64,000 bases of DNA from Purshia tridentata (taxonomy: Eukaryota > Streptophyta > Magnoliopsida > Rosales > Rosaceae): NCBI GenBank assembly GCA_003254885.1, contig QANT01004759.1, positions 1-64,000 of the forward strand, read 5' to 3'. The translations under genes were made by a program, and so were the position numbers. Shown here piece after piece: positions 51,455-61,742 of the stretch. How positions within the stretch are numbered: the stretch's first letter is position 1; every line of letters begins with the position of its first letter. The notes beneath the pieces were generated by a model. The model saw nothing but the letters and a program-made list of their open reading frames with translations. It was not told the DNA's origin and did not search any database.

Positions 51455-51677
51455 AGTGGTTGGGTGGTGTTGGACCACCCCCCACAACCCAAGTTTGATC
51501 TAACTTCAACCACACTTATTGCCAAAACCCATTTTCACAAAAGGGTAGAGACCCCACTTGATCCCCCAAAGTCTAATTCTTTGTTTCCTCCTAGTCCCCT
51601 ACCTTGCTAACACAAATCCCATTTGGGCAATTTTATTATTCATTAATTACTAAGTTGTCCCTTTTGGTGGAGTACCC

Positions 51678-51710
51678 CACTATATAAAACTATGTTGACA
51701 CCTCACAACA
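51678..51710 (+). promoter_or_regulatory. TATA-like promoter element, speculative
   Basis: CCCCACTATATAAAACTATG resembles a plant core promoter, followed after about 30 bases by ACCAATGCC, a plausible start context. The frame from that ATG closes after 12 codons, so no protein gene follows in the genomic sequence; a noncoding or spliced transcript is possible. Confidence 0.2.
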
Positions 51711-52445
51711 TACCAATGCCATTAGTCCTTGCCTCAATAATGGTGGTTGTTTAAGAGATGCTGGCCTTGCTGAAATTGAGATGACTAATTTTTTGGGGCT
51801 GTGGGTTGCTTTGGCATATAATGCTATGAGCACCAAATTAGATTTGGAGGATAATATCTAAGACTCTAAGCACTTTTTAGTATGCAAAAAGACCAAGATT
51901 CTATGTAGCCTAGCTATTAGCCCATATCATTAAATACCATTAACAAAATGTTGTTGCTGATTTCAGTCTCTCTCCAACTTTTAGAGGAGGTGGAAATGTC
52001 AAGTCATTTGTTTTGTTTTGCTCTCTATACCCTACTTTTTTCCTTATAAATCCAAACCTTGAACAGCCTTTTCCTGCACTTGTAAGATTCTCTATAAATG
52101 ATTAACTTTTCGAATAAAATTCATTTTTCACTATGTTTCTATTTACCTCTCTCTTAAAAAGATTCTCTGTTTTTTTTTTTTTTTGTAAATAAGTATAAAA
52201 ATGCTTGGCTGATCTCTCCGGAAACGTCTCGATCAATTGATAGAACATTTTTACTAAGCTTAAAGTTGGTACTTCTGGAAATAACATAAATTTTTAGTAC
52301 TTTAAAATAAAAAATGAAAAACATTGTAATGTGGTGCTTGAGGTAAATGAAACCCTTGATTTTTTCTTCATACAAATCACAATAATTATAGATTTGATTT
52401 CACTCACTCACACAATTAGAATGGATGTGATTCTTATTTTTTTTT

Positions 52446-52520
52446 GTAGTTGGTACTTTGTGTTTTTTTTGTAGTTGGTACTTTGTGTTTTTTTTGTAGT
52501 TGGTACTTTGTGTTTTTTTT
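52446..52520 (+). repeat. 25-bp minisatellite, three copies
   Basis: GTAGTTGGTACTTTGTG plus eight T is repeated three times in tandem with no differences in the unit core. Confidence 0.9.
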
Positions 52521-53289
52521 TTTTTGGGTATAAAAATACTATTTTTACATGAGTTTTCAAATGTCACTTATCAAGTTATCGAGAAAATTTTACATAACCA
52601 ATATACTGTTATATATGTGGTATAACTAATTTATTTATTATAATATGAGTAGATGTTATTAATATTATTCTCTACAACTATAAATACATTATTTAACAAT
52701 ATTCTTACATGTTAGATTGGTTACACCATGTGATAATATAGTGGTTATATCAATAATTTTTTTCAAATTATCAACAATAAGAAGAATATTATTGACTGAC
52801 AGTGACATCAACCGAATGATTTTCGGCCTTGTGAATTGATCCGCTACAATTGATCGATCTACAATTTAAAAATAGACGGAATTTTTAATTTTTTAATTTT
52901 TATTGAGTCTCCCATTTTGTGTTTATGTGTCTCCAATTTGGACTAATATGTGATTGGCCCTAATAAAAAGCTTTGTTACATAAGCTAGTAGTTTATTACA
53001 ATAATTATTGCATGGTGAGAAAAGCTGTATATTAATACCAATAAGAGTGTGGAAGTGCAATTCATGCTTCCGACAAATAATTGTTGTTTTTTCTAATATC
53101 ATGGGAGATCCCTCTTTCGATCTTTTGCTTACTTCAGCCTCTTTTGGCACAAAAGCAGACTTAGGAAATGGATTTAGGTGGGGAACAACCTATGGCCAAA
53201 AGTACAAATATATAAAATATTATTTTGAGGTAGATAAACATGGTTTAGTTTAGGCCAAGTAACAACAAAAAGTTTATTATATATAATCC

Positions 53290-53320
53290 TAATACCGCGT
53301 GACATAATGACGCGGTATTA
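53290..53320. repeat. Perfect short hairpin
   Basis: TAATACCGCGT, a 9-base loop, then ACGCGGTATTA: a perfect 11-base stem with CpG-rich content in AT-rich surroundings. Confidence 0.7.
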
Positions 53321-53396
53321 TTAATTCACTTAAATTATAACACGTGTACAATTTTAAAAATATTTTTAAGAGTATGATTTTAGAAATTAATTATGG

Positions 53397-54085
53397 GTAA
53401 CTTTTTCTAAACCCCCTAATTATCAACAAACTTTTTCTAAGCCCCCACCCATTTAGGAACTCTTCCAAAACCCCCTAAAACTTATAATACCTTTTTAGCC
53501 CTTCTGACGCACTCTGACGCGCGCTGACGCGCTCTGACGCAAACTGACACGTGGCCTGACACGGACTGACGCGCACCCAGTGTAACTGTATTTTTAAAAT
53601 ACAGTTACACTGAACAAACAGTTACACCTTGATTAAAAAACAGTTACACTAAAATTGAAACTGAATTTTATTAAAAAAATAGTTACACTAAAATTGAAAC
53701 TGAATTTTAGAAATACAATTACATTAAAAAATAACTATAAATAATTATACTATTAAATTTTTTTTAAAAAAACTTACAGGCCCATAAAAAAATAAAAAAT
53801 TAGTTACACCTTGACTAAAAAAAGAGTTGCACATTCACTAAAAAACAGCTACACCTTCATTAAACAAACAGTTACATTTTGACTAAATAAATACACATTC
53901 ACTGAAATACAGTTATACTAGACACAAGTCAGAACACGTCAAAGAGTGCATCAAAACGTGTTAAAATACGTCAAAACGAGTCAGAAGGGTAAAAAAAATA
54001 TTACAATTTTTAAGAGGTTTTGAAAGTTTCTAGATGGGTAAAGGTTTAGACAAATTTTTTAGGAGGTTATAGGGTTTAAAGTTAC
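53397..54085. mobile_element. Nonautonomous TIR element with subterminal and internal repeats
   Basis: About 690 bases. The left arm (53397-53505, GTAACTTTTTCTAAACCCC onward) and the inverse of the right arm (53975-54085) match imperfectly over about 100 bases, including a TTTAGGGGGTTTTG-like part in both. Next to the left arm a CTGACGC-type heptamer repeats about eight times (53506-53572); the right side has the inverse GTCAGAA/CGTCAAA-type motifs. The centre repeats AGTTACAC many times (53583-53915). Tandem subterminal motifs are typical of transposase binding in plant DNA transposons. Similar GGGGGTTTTG text continues to 54320, so the right border may lie further out. Target duplications not found. 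Confidence 0.6.
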
Positions 54086-54605
54086 AGACTAAAATAAAAG
54101 ATGGTATTTCTGAAATTAAAAAAATACAAATAAAATTTTGTTAAAATTAAAAATTAATAAAAAAGGGTATAATTGGAATTATATAAAAAAAAGTCAAATT
54201 TAAATGGTTATAGGTTGACTAGGGGGTTTTGAAAATGTTAAAGTGTATAATTGGGGGTTTTGGGAGAGTTTAATTTTGGGCGGACGTTATGAGAGAATCA
54301 ATCTCTAACTAGGGGGTTTATAAATATTTACATAATTTTTTTTAAGATTTAATTTCTTAATTGAAATAATGAATGACTTTTTCCGCCTCTTCACATAATT
54401 TTTTGACCGTGTGAAAATGTCATCATTCAGATGGCTGTAGCAATTATTCTCAAAAAGTTTCACTGCAACATTTTCAAATGTTTGCATATCATCGTATGCT
54501 ATTGCCAGCCAAATGTTTCTTTGATAATTACTAATAGCTTTTGTACTCTTATAACCCTTAAGAATCCTCTCGAAAGTTTCTGTTTGATAATATGTATTTT
54601 TCTAG

Positions 54606-57600
54606 ACCAAAATGGGAAGGTGGTCAATATGATGGTGATGAAAAAAAGCGACTGGATGCACTTCGATTAGCGATGGAGTTCGGAGCTGATTACATTGATG
54701 TTGAGCTTCAGGTTGCTTCCTTACGAATATATAACTTAAAAACATTTCCATTGTTTGGCTTCATGGAATCATATATATATAAGATGTGTAACATCATCTC
54801 ATCCATGTCATCCTTCACGAATACTATGTTCTATGAGGGTAAAGAGAACTTCTAGAGGAGTCATTTGTAATAGGATGATTCGCAAATTAAATGCAGGTGA
54901 TAACATCATTTTTTTTTTCCCCTAACGAACCAAATACATGAATAAAAATATTAATAACATCTCATAGATTGAAAAAAGAGAAAATACATAAACGAAAGGA
55001 ACTGATAGTGATTGATTCTTCTAAAGTCCAAACTACTGATATAGTTTTTGCAATAGGTGTTTATTCAGCTATATGTGTTATTATAAGGGAAAAGTATGCC
55101 AAAAGGACTCCAATTTTAGTGGTGGAGCTAAATCAGAACTTGACTTTACAAGTACATCCTTCAGGATTAAACTTGACTTAAGTGCCAAATGAGACTACTC
55201 TGTCAATTTAAGTCAAACGTCTATTAATTTTAAGGGTAATATTTTTAAATAAAAAATTAAAAAAATTATTTGTTAAAAATAGAAAAATAAAAATATGCAA
55301 TTCCTCTCCCTCCCCCACGCCTCCCTCCTCACTCCGGCAGGCTCCCCACTCCAACCTCCCTCAGTCCAACAGCCTCCTTGCAGATTTTGGAAGAGAAACG
55401 CTGGCCGCATATATTTCAAAATGTGACCCCTGCAGTTTTTGGCTAAAGGTACTAGTTTTTAGTTTGGTGTAGGAATGACAACAGGGTGGGACGTGGTTGG
55501 GTTTGTTAAATACCATCCCCGTCGGGTATGCGGGCCCTATATCCTTTTTTTAATTTTTTTTCTTATCAAAATAATACTAAATCAACACAAATTTATAATA
55601 TAATATAAATAAACTGCACTATCATACACATATTATATTAAAACATCATTAAATTATATTATAACACTATTAAATTGAAAAAAATAAAAATTATAACATA
55701 AAATTGAAATATAATTATAAAATTTATATTATATAATATTTATTAATTTAAACGGATAAACGGGGCGGGCCGAGGCCGGCACCGGCGGGTTTTGACGGGG
55801 TCGGGGATTATTGCCGTCCCTAGTTTGGTGCATCTCCTCCCTCACATTTCAATATTTTAACCCCCTCCATGTAGGCCATCCCTCTCTCTTTGTCTCTCTC
55901 TCTCTCTCTCCCCCTCTCCCTCCATCCCTCCCTCCCTAGCTTCTAGATCTGGGCTGGGGCTAGTGGGCTTCTGGTGGAGGAGTGATACTGAATCTTGGTG
56001 GAGCAAGGCTGAAGGTGGAGGTGGGGTTGGGTTGGTTTGGGGAAAAGGGGTGCGACAAGGCTAGTGGGGAAGGAGGGGGTTGGATCTGAGTAGGGCAAGG
56101 TTGAGGGTGGAGGATTGAGGAGGGTATGTTCCTCCCACTTTTTTTTTATTTGTTCTTTTAATTTGTTTTCTTTTTTGTAGTTCGTTTATAATTCTTTTGT
56201 TTTTTTTTCCTTTTTTCTTTTTGGCCTTTTTTTCTTTCAGCTTGTTTTTTGTTTTTAAATTTTTTCTTTATTTATTTTATAAAATTAAATTAAATAATGG
56301 AGTGAACTTTTCTTATTAAAAATGTTAAATGGTCATTTTCTAACGGAAATTGTAGCGGATTTGACAAAATTTTCTCATTTGGCGCTAAATCAAGTTTTAG
56401 TCGTGACAGGTGTACGTTGAAATTAAGTTGAAATCCTAATTTGATTCCACTGTCAAAATTGAAGTATTTATGGTATACTTTTTCCTTATTATCATAACTG
56501 TAAACCTGTGCATTGAAGTATTGATGAAGAAGCATGTCAAAACGTTATTTTGCTCATAGTCACAAAGATATTAGAAAATTCATTTATCTTTCTATTTGCA
56601 TTTGAAATTTGTCACTAGGATTATAAAACCTTATTTACCTCTTATTATTTTTATTACCTCTCCTTGAAGGTTGCTCATGAATTCATTGACTCCATAAATG
56701 GGAAGAAGCCTGAAAAGTTTAAAGTTATTGTTTCTTCTCACAACTATCAAGATACTCCATCTGTTGAGGCTATTGGAAATCTTGCTGCAAGAATACAAGC
56801 CACTGGAGCTGACATTGTGAAGATTGCAACCACTGCCTTGGATATCACTGATGTAGCACGAATTCTTCAAATAACCGTGCATTCTCAAGTAAGTAGTGTA
56901 GGTTTTATGCTATTGCATTGGACATTTTAAATCTATGTTTCCATTATTCTTTCCGTTATTAGTGGAATTTTAAATCTATGTTTTCGAAGTTACCATTTTA
57001 TAATGCCAATATATAGGAATTGAAGTTTATGCATTTAAATAAAAATGTATTATATAATTTTACAACCATGTATTTTTTAAATTATAGATGTGATATCAAA
57101 GTTGTATAAAATTGGCCTAAAGTGGTAGAAAGTAGCCCAAAATGACCAAAAAGGCAAAAAATGTCTTCAAAAAAGGATCCAAAATGCGGCCCAGTTCATT
57201 TTTGGTAAAGGCCCAATATGAGCCGGAGCGAATTGGTTTCTCAGTACTAGTATTCGGTTTATCCGATTTTCAGTTTCGGTCTCTGTCTCCATGGAGACTA
57301 ACTGAGAGGGTTCAATTCAGTACTCGGTTTATCATTTTTGGTTCAGTTCTCATCCCTACTTAGTACTATGTAAATACCAATAGTTAAGAATGGATTGTGC
57401 TTCCTTTTGTTTAAGATGGTTAATTAATAATAATTAAAATCTTCAAATCAAGTAATTGGGGCTCTTCTAGGGGATGAATGTTGGCAGATTATACCTCTGG
57501 TTGAAGAACTGATATTCTCGTGATTGATGAAGAGAAAGTTGGGGATAGTAACATCTTACTCTGATGCTAAAACGCTTGCATTAATCTCTCTTCCCCTGTG

Positions 57601-59355
57601 GGCCTGTGCAAGCGCCTTTACAAAGTGTCTTCTTCTTGATCCATTGCATTTTCCTCCAATGATTAAAACAAAATTCTATTTCATGGAATTTCAGGTTCCG
57701 ATGATAGGACTTGTAATGGGCGAGAGGGGTTTGATTTCAGGGATACTTTGTGCAAAATTTGGTGGTTATCTTACTTTTGGTACGCTCGATTCAGGAATAG
57801 TTTCAACTCCTGGCCAACCTACCATCAAGGATTTATTACATCTATACAAATTCAGACAGATAGGGCCTGACACAAAACTGTTTGGAGTTATTTCAAAGCC
57901 TGTCAGCCACAGCAAATCACCTACTTTGTACAATGAAGGGTTCAAGTCAGTAGGTTTCAATGGAGTTTATGTACATTTGTTGGTAGATGACGTTGCAAAT
58001 TTTCTGCAGACTTACTCATCAATGGATTTTGCTGGATTCAGGTGCCTTTTTCTACCAATATCCTTAGTGTCAAATAGTAGCTGTATACAGTTTGTTCTTG
58101 CTCCTTTTACATCAAGATCACGTGTGTATCCTTCGTTTCCAACACAGCATTGGAATTCCTCACAAGGAAGCTGCACTTAAGTGCTGTGATGAGGTTGATC
58201 CAGTTGCAAAGGTAGTGTACAAACAGTTAATTCTTTCTTTGAGTGGTAGGCTGACATGTGAGTCATGCTTATACATGTCTTTTGTTTTTTGAGTATTTGA
58301 CATTAATGATCGATTTATATCTTGATCACAATATTCAGTCAATAGGAGCTATTAACTGCATTATAAGGAGACCAACTGACGGGAAGTTATGCGGATTCAA
58401 TACGGACTATGTTGGCTCTATTTCTGCTATTGAAGATGGACTGCGAGGTTTCTATTACGTTGTACTTTCTGTGTTTCTTTCTTTATTATGGCTACAATTT
58501 TCCTTTAAGGTGTTCTGGGTTTCCCACATCTTTTTCACAGGTTTAGGTGGCAGTATGACTAGTTCACCTTTAGCTGGTAGGCTGTTTGTTGTCATTGGTG
58601 CCGGAGGTGCTGGCAAGGCGCTTGCTTACGGTGCAAACCAGAAGGGAGTGAGGATTGTAATTGCCAATCGCACCTACAGTTCAGTTCCAGCTTTTCTTTC
58701 TGTCTTTCTCTTTTTCCTTTTATCAGCTCATACTTTTTTTTATGATCTGCCTTTTCACACCGTTTCATTAAAAATTGGTTTTCTTGTTTTTGGTCTCAAT
58801 TTTGTTCATTGTAGTGGCTGAACAGCACAGTAAAAAATTCACTTATACATCATGTCAGCACCAGTTTCTTCTTGTTGTTCGAAATCGGCTATTGAGATTA
58901 TAAGTAAAGATGGTTGAAGGGCAGTTTCATTTCTTTTAAAAAAAGAATTCGGAATAAAAATAAACATTCTGGAGATAAATTTGGTGGAAATGAATTTATT
59001 TTAGAAGATAGAGATTCTCGTGATTGAGAGAGTAAAAAGAGCTGCTTTTTATTTTTCATTTTTTTCATTTTATTTTAAGCCTTGGTTTTCTTCAACTTGT
59101 GAGTTTTTTGTTTTGTTTTTTGGTTCTATTTTTTTCACTTTCATTTCATTTCAAAAGCAAAATCATTGTGATTTTTTATTCTGACCGTTTATTTATTTAT
59201 TTCAAGATCGAGCTAGAGAACTTGCAGACACAATTGGAGGAGATGCTTTGTCTCTTGCTGATTTAGATAATTTCCACCCAGAGGATGGTATGATTCTTGC
59301 AAACACAACATCTATTGGAATGCATCCAAAAGTTGATGAGACACCCATTTCTAAG
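54606..59355 (+). CDS. DHQ dehydratase/shikimate dehydrogenase paralogue, partial
   Basis: Seven exons: 54606-54711, 56670-56888, 57695-58041, 58148-58211, 58339-58447, 58541-58678, 59207-59355; 1132 nt, 377 aa, without a stop. The plant enzyme carries steps 3 and 4 of the plastid shikimate pathway. Dehydratase part: PKWEGGQYDGDEKKRLDAL, ADYIDVELQ (active Glu), VSSHNYQDTP (His), ADIVKIATT (Schiff-base Lys), but GLISGILCAKFGG has Gly (codon 57740-57742) where the family has the catalytic Arg. Dehydrogenase part: SKPVSHSKSP, SIGIPHKEAAL (catalytic Lys kept; Gly at the Arabidopsis Thr381 position), GFNTDYVG (catalytic Asp), IGAGGAGKALAYG and ANRTY of the NADP site. The N-terminal exon (about 90-100 aa) and the last exon (about 60 aa) are not in the window; the last may lie past 64000, beyond the copia fossil. 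It may be a quinate- or gallate-related paralogue or a truncated copy. Confidence 0.82.
54712..56669 (+). other. Intron of DHQ/SDH paralogue with CT microsatellite and C/T-rich blocks
   Basis: About 2 kb. It contains a CT-rich block at 55305-55375, a hAT-type element (55470-55822), a CT microsatellite (about 55885-55925) and a G-rich block (55950-56130). The open frame at 54969-55181 is not recognised and sits in AT-rich intron. Confidence 0.5.
55462..55830. mobile_element. hAT-type MITE with 8-bp target duplications
   Basis: A 353-base element (55470-55822) with ends TAGGAATGACAA and, in inverse, TAGGGACGGCAA, flanked by perfect 8-base repeats GTTTGGTG (55462-55469 and 55823-55830). The ends are GC-rich (GGGCGGGCCGAGGCCGG and, on the left, CCCGTCGGGTATGCGGGC), the centre is AT-rich. 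Terminal sequence and 8-base duplication fit the hAT superfamily. No coding capacity. Confidence 0.88.
57060..57365. mobile_element. Possible hAT-like fragment in DHQ/SDH intron
   Basis: The right end, GGTTCAGTTCTCATCCCTA (about 57341-57359), in inverse begins TAGGGATGAGAACTGAACC, a form common in plant hAT elements. Repeated CTCGGTTTATC-type phrases precede it. No matching left end or target duplication is found, so this is probably a fragment. A 14-base palindrome GTCTCCATGGAGAC lies inside at about 57284. Confidence 0.35.
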
Positions 59356-60239
59356 GTGTGCAACCTTCTTTCCATTATGTTGCATTATAAATTGTCAGTT
59401 GTTCTTGTATTTAAATGTCATAGTTTTGGTCAAAAAAAAAAAATGCCATAGTTAGCGTATGGTAATTTATATATGTACCCAAAAATCTTTTTATTTTACT
59501 CAACACTATTTTAATTTAGAATTTTACTATTGTATCCCAGGGAAAAAAACATTAAGGTCAATTGAATTTAAAATAAAAAAATTTTCAATTGAATTTAAAA
59601 TAAAAAAATGTTTTTCTTTCTATACCCAATAACTTTATTCCCTTCATCTTTCCCTCCCAAACTTAACATCAACCTCATTGTCATAAATAAATTTCAAACC
59701 ATAAATTAATTTTTGTCCCCATATTATTCAATCAAGGTTGTTTTGTGTTTAGGAACCTGTAAATGAGTTATATGCTGTAATTTTTTTTACATTTGTTGCA
59801 TTTTGTGCCATGGATGAATCTGGGATCGCGCTTTATTCAATCGTCAGCCACTGAACACGATGATATTATTTGGTGTGTTGTTTTGTGTTTAGGAACCTGT
59901 AAATGAGTTATGTGCTGTAATTTTTTTTACATTTGTTGCATTTTGTGCCATGGATGAATCTGGGATTGCGCTTTATTCAATCGTCAGCCACTAAGCACGA
60001 TGATATTATTTGGTGGGCGACAACCGAATGGTGATGACTTATTCGACATGAAACCGAATAACTGGCATATATTCAGAGAGCTACGCGAACCCAAAAAAAA
60101 ACTTAATAACTCCACCACAAATAGCAGCCCCAACAACCACCTCCCTCCCCCACCCACCCATCTCGCCCGCTTCAACCTCCCTCCCTCCCTACCGCTCTCT
60201 CTCAAACTCCAATATGTTGGGTGATGTTGGGTGTGTGTA
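59356..60239 (+). other. Region after the last visible DHQ/SDH exon
   Basis: AT-rich sequence with a short duplicated phrase (CAATTGAATTTAAAATAAAA at about 59558 and 59584), a 140-base tandem duplication (59737-60017), and a C-rich tract (60120-60190). The frame at 60000-60224 gives low-complexity protein and is not a gene. The missing last exon of the DHQ/SDH paralogue was sought here and not found. Confidence 0.5.
59737..60017 (+). repeat. 140-bp tandem duplication
   Basis: GTTTAGGAACCTGTAAATGAG to ATGATATTATTTGGTG occurs twice in tandem (about 59737-59876 and 59877-60017), with only a handful of differences. Confidence 0.9.
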
Positions 60240-60929
60240 GTTTGTCAATCAGTCTTGTGCTAATTTTTACAAACAAAATAACATCATCCACCAAATAACA
60301 TGCGAGTACATGCCCCAACAGAACGGCATAGCGGAACGTAAGAACTGCCACCTTCTTGAGGTGGCACGAGCCTTATATACGTTTTGATTGTAGTCTTTCT
60401 TATCAATCGCATGTTTGCTCGTACCATTGACTATTAGACTCCTTTTAAGGATGTTGTCTCGATATCACTCTATTCTATCTACCCTCAATCTCTGTCCAAA
60501 GGTTTTTGGTTGTGTTTGTTACGTACACATTCATTCCTTTCATAGAGATAACCTTGACCCTCGTTCCCTTAGGTGTGTTTTCTTGGGTTAGTTTAGTTCT
60601 CAAAAAGGATATAAATGTTTTCATCCTCCGACAAGTAAATATTATGTGTCTATAGATGTTGAGTTTTGAACGGGTGTCCTTTTTTTTGGGGGGATGTTTC
60701 TATAGTTCCTCTTTAGGGGAGATTAGTAGTAGGAAGAGTCTGAGAGAAGAGGCTATGGATTTTGGGTAAAGGGAAGGAGTCAACTACTCATTGTCTTGTG
60801 GAGGCTGTATTTGAACTTGAGGAAAGAAGGGGTGAGAGACTGGCCCAGTTGTTTCAGAAGGTTATATAAAAAAATGAGGATGCTACTATCGTGCTCTTCC
60901 TACTGTTTCGAGCACTCCTTTCGATGAAA

Positions 60930-61742
60930 CTATCATACTACTAAGCACGGACACTCCTGGGGGGTGTAATGTCAGGTGTCCAACACTCCAACACGACACG
61001 ACAAGCTCCGACACGCGTCTAACAAGCATTTAGGCATGTTCATTGACATTCTCCCAAATTTGACATTCCGACACGCCGAAGACATGCTGAGGACATGCTA
61101 GGACACGGGAGGGACATGGGATGAGGTCATTGGAGGGGTTAATTTGCAATTTAAAAAAAAAAAAAAAACTCAGGATCTGCACACAGGAGATGCCATTATG
61201 CCATGCCTCTCCGCCCGAACTGCATGACCAGCCACTGCTTTGCCGTGCTCTTTTGTGCTCCATGCCCACCGTGCCTGCTGTTTGTGTTATTTTTTTTGTG
61301 TGGGAAAGAGTAAGAGAGAGGAGGAAGAAAGATGGAGAGGGAGAGACAGAGAGATAAAGACAGAAAGAGAAAGAGAAGAAAAGAGGGTGGGGGGAAACGA
61401 TGTGCGGGAAAGGAGAAAAGAGAAAAAAATGGGTCACGTGAAGTGAGGTGATAAAAAAAAAAAAGAATTACCTAGATGTGTTTTCCTTAGATAATTCCGA
61501 AAAAATGGTAAAAGGAAGAAGAATTATCAAAAATATAGTTTGTGGTATTATATTTATGTATTTTGACTATTTTAAAATTGTATATGGATTTATTTAGCAT
61601 ATATAAATATATATATATATATAATTTAAATCAACGTGTCAAAGCCGTGTATGGTCCTAGGCTTTTTGAACTTTGTCGTATCGGCATGTCGTGTCTGTGT
61701 CCCCATATTCGTGTCGGTGTCCGTGCTTCCTAGCTATCATAC
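60930..61742. mobile_element. Mutator-like nonautonomous element nested in the copia fossil
   Basis: A 795-base insertion (60939-61733) flanked by perfect 9-base repeats CTATCATAC (60930-60938 and 61734-61742). The ends share the inverted core AAGCACGGACAC. Subterminal regions are rich in GACACGACACG-type motifs on the left and their inverse on the right. The interior contains a poly-A run, a GA-rich block and AT repeats. Nine-base duplications suggest a Mutator relationship. No transposase is visible. It is younger than the copia copy it interrupts. Confidence 0.85.
61603..61623 (+). repeat. AT microsatellite
   Basis: About ten AT units inside the nested DNA element. Confidence 0.8.

Larger units (their letters stand above)
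47309..54605. other. Gene-poor 7.3-kb intergenic region
   Basis: No credible protein gene. The first 500 bases are probably the RSRC2-like 3' UTR. The rest holds a 46-base tandem duplication with a palindrome (48464-48572), a foldback (48707-48829), an LTR-like U5 stretch (48830-49020), a 345-base duplicated block next to an N (50549-51454), a TATA-like segment (51680-51690), a 25-base triplicate (52446-52520), a small hairpin (53290-53320), and a TIR element (53397-54085). Confidence 0.6.

Noticed and set aside
26171-59355. Biosynthetic gene cluster linking the GH31 and DHQ/SDH genes
   Set aside because: They are 23 kb apart, separated by PPR and RSRC2-like housekeeping genes, with no tailoring enzymes between them.
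60000-60224. 74-aa open frame rich in Pro and Asn
   Set aside because: Low complexity across a C-rich tract, within a repeat-rich region.
61030-61446. Open frames in the GA-rich block
   Set aside because: Simple-sequence composition inside a nonautonomous transposon.
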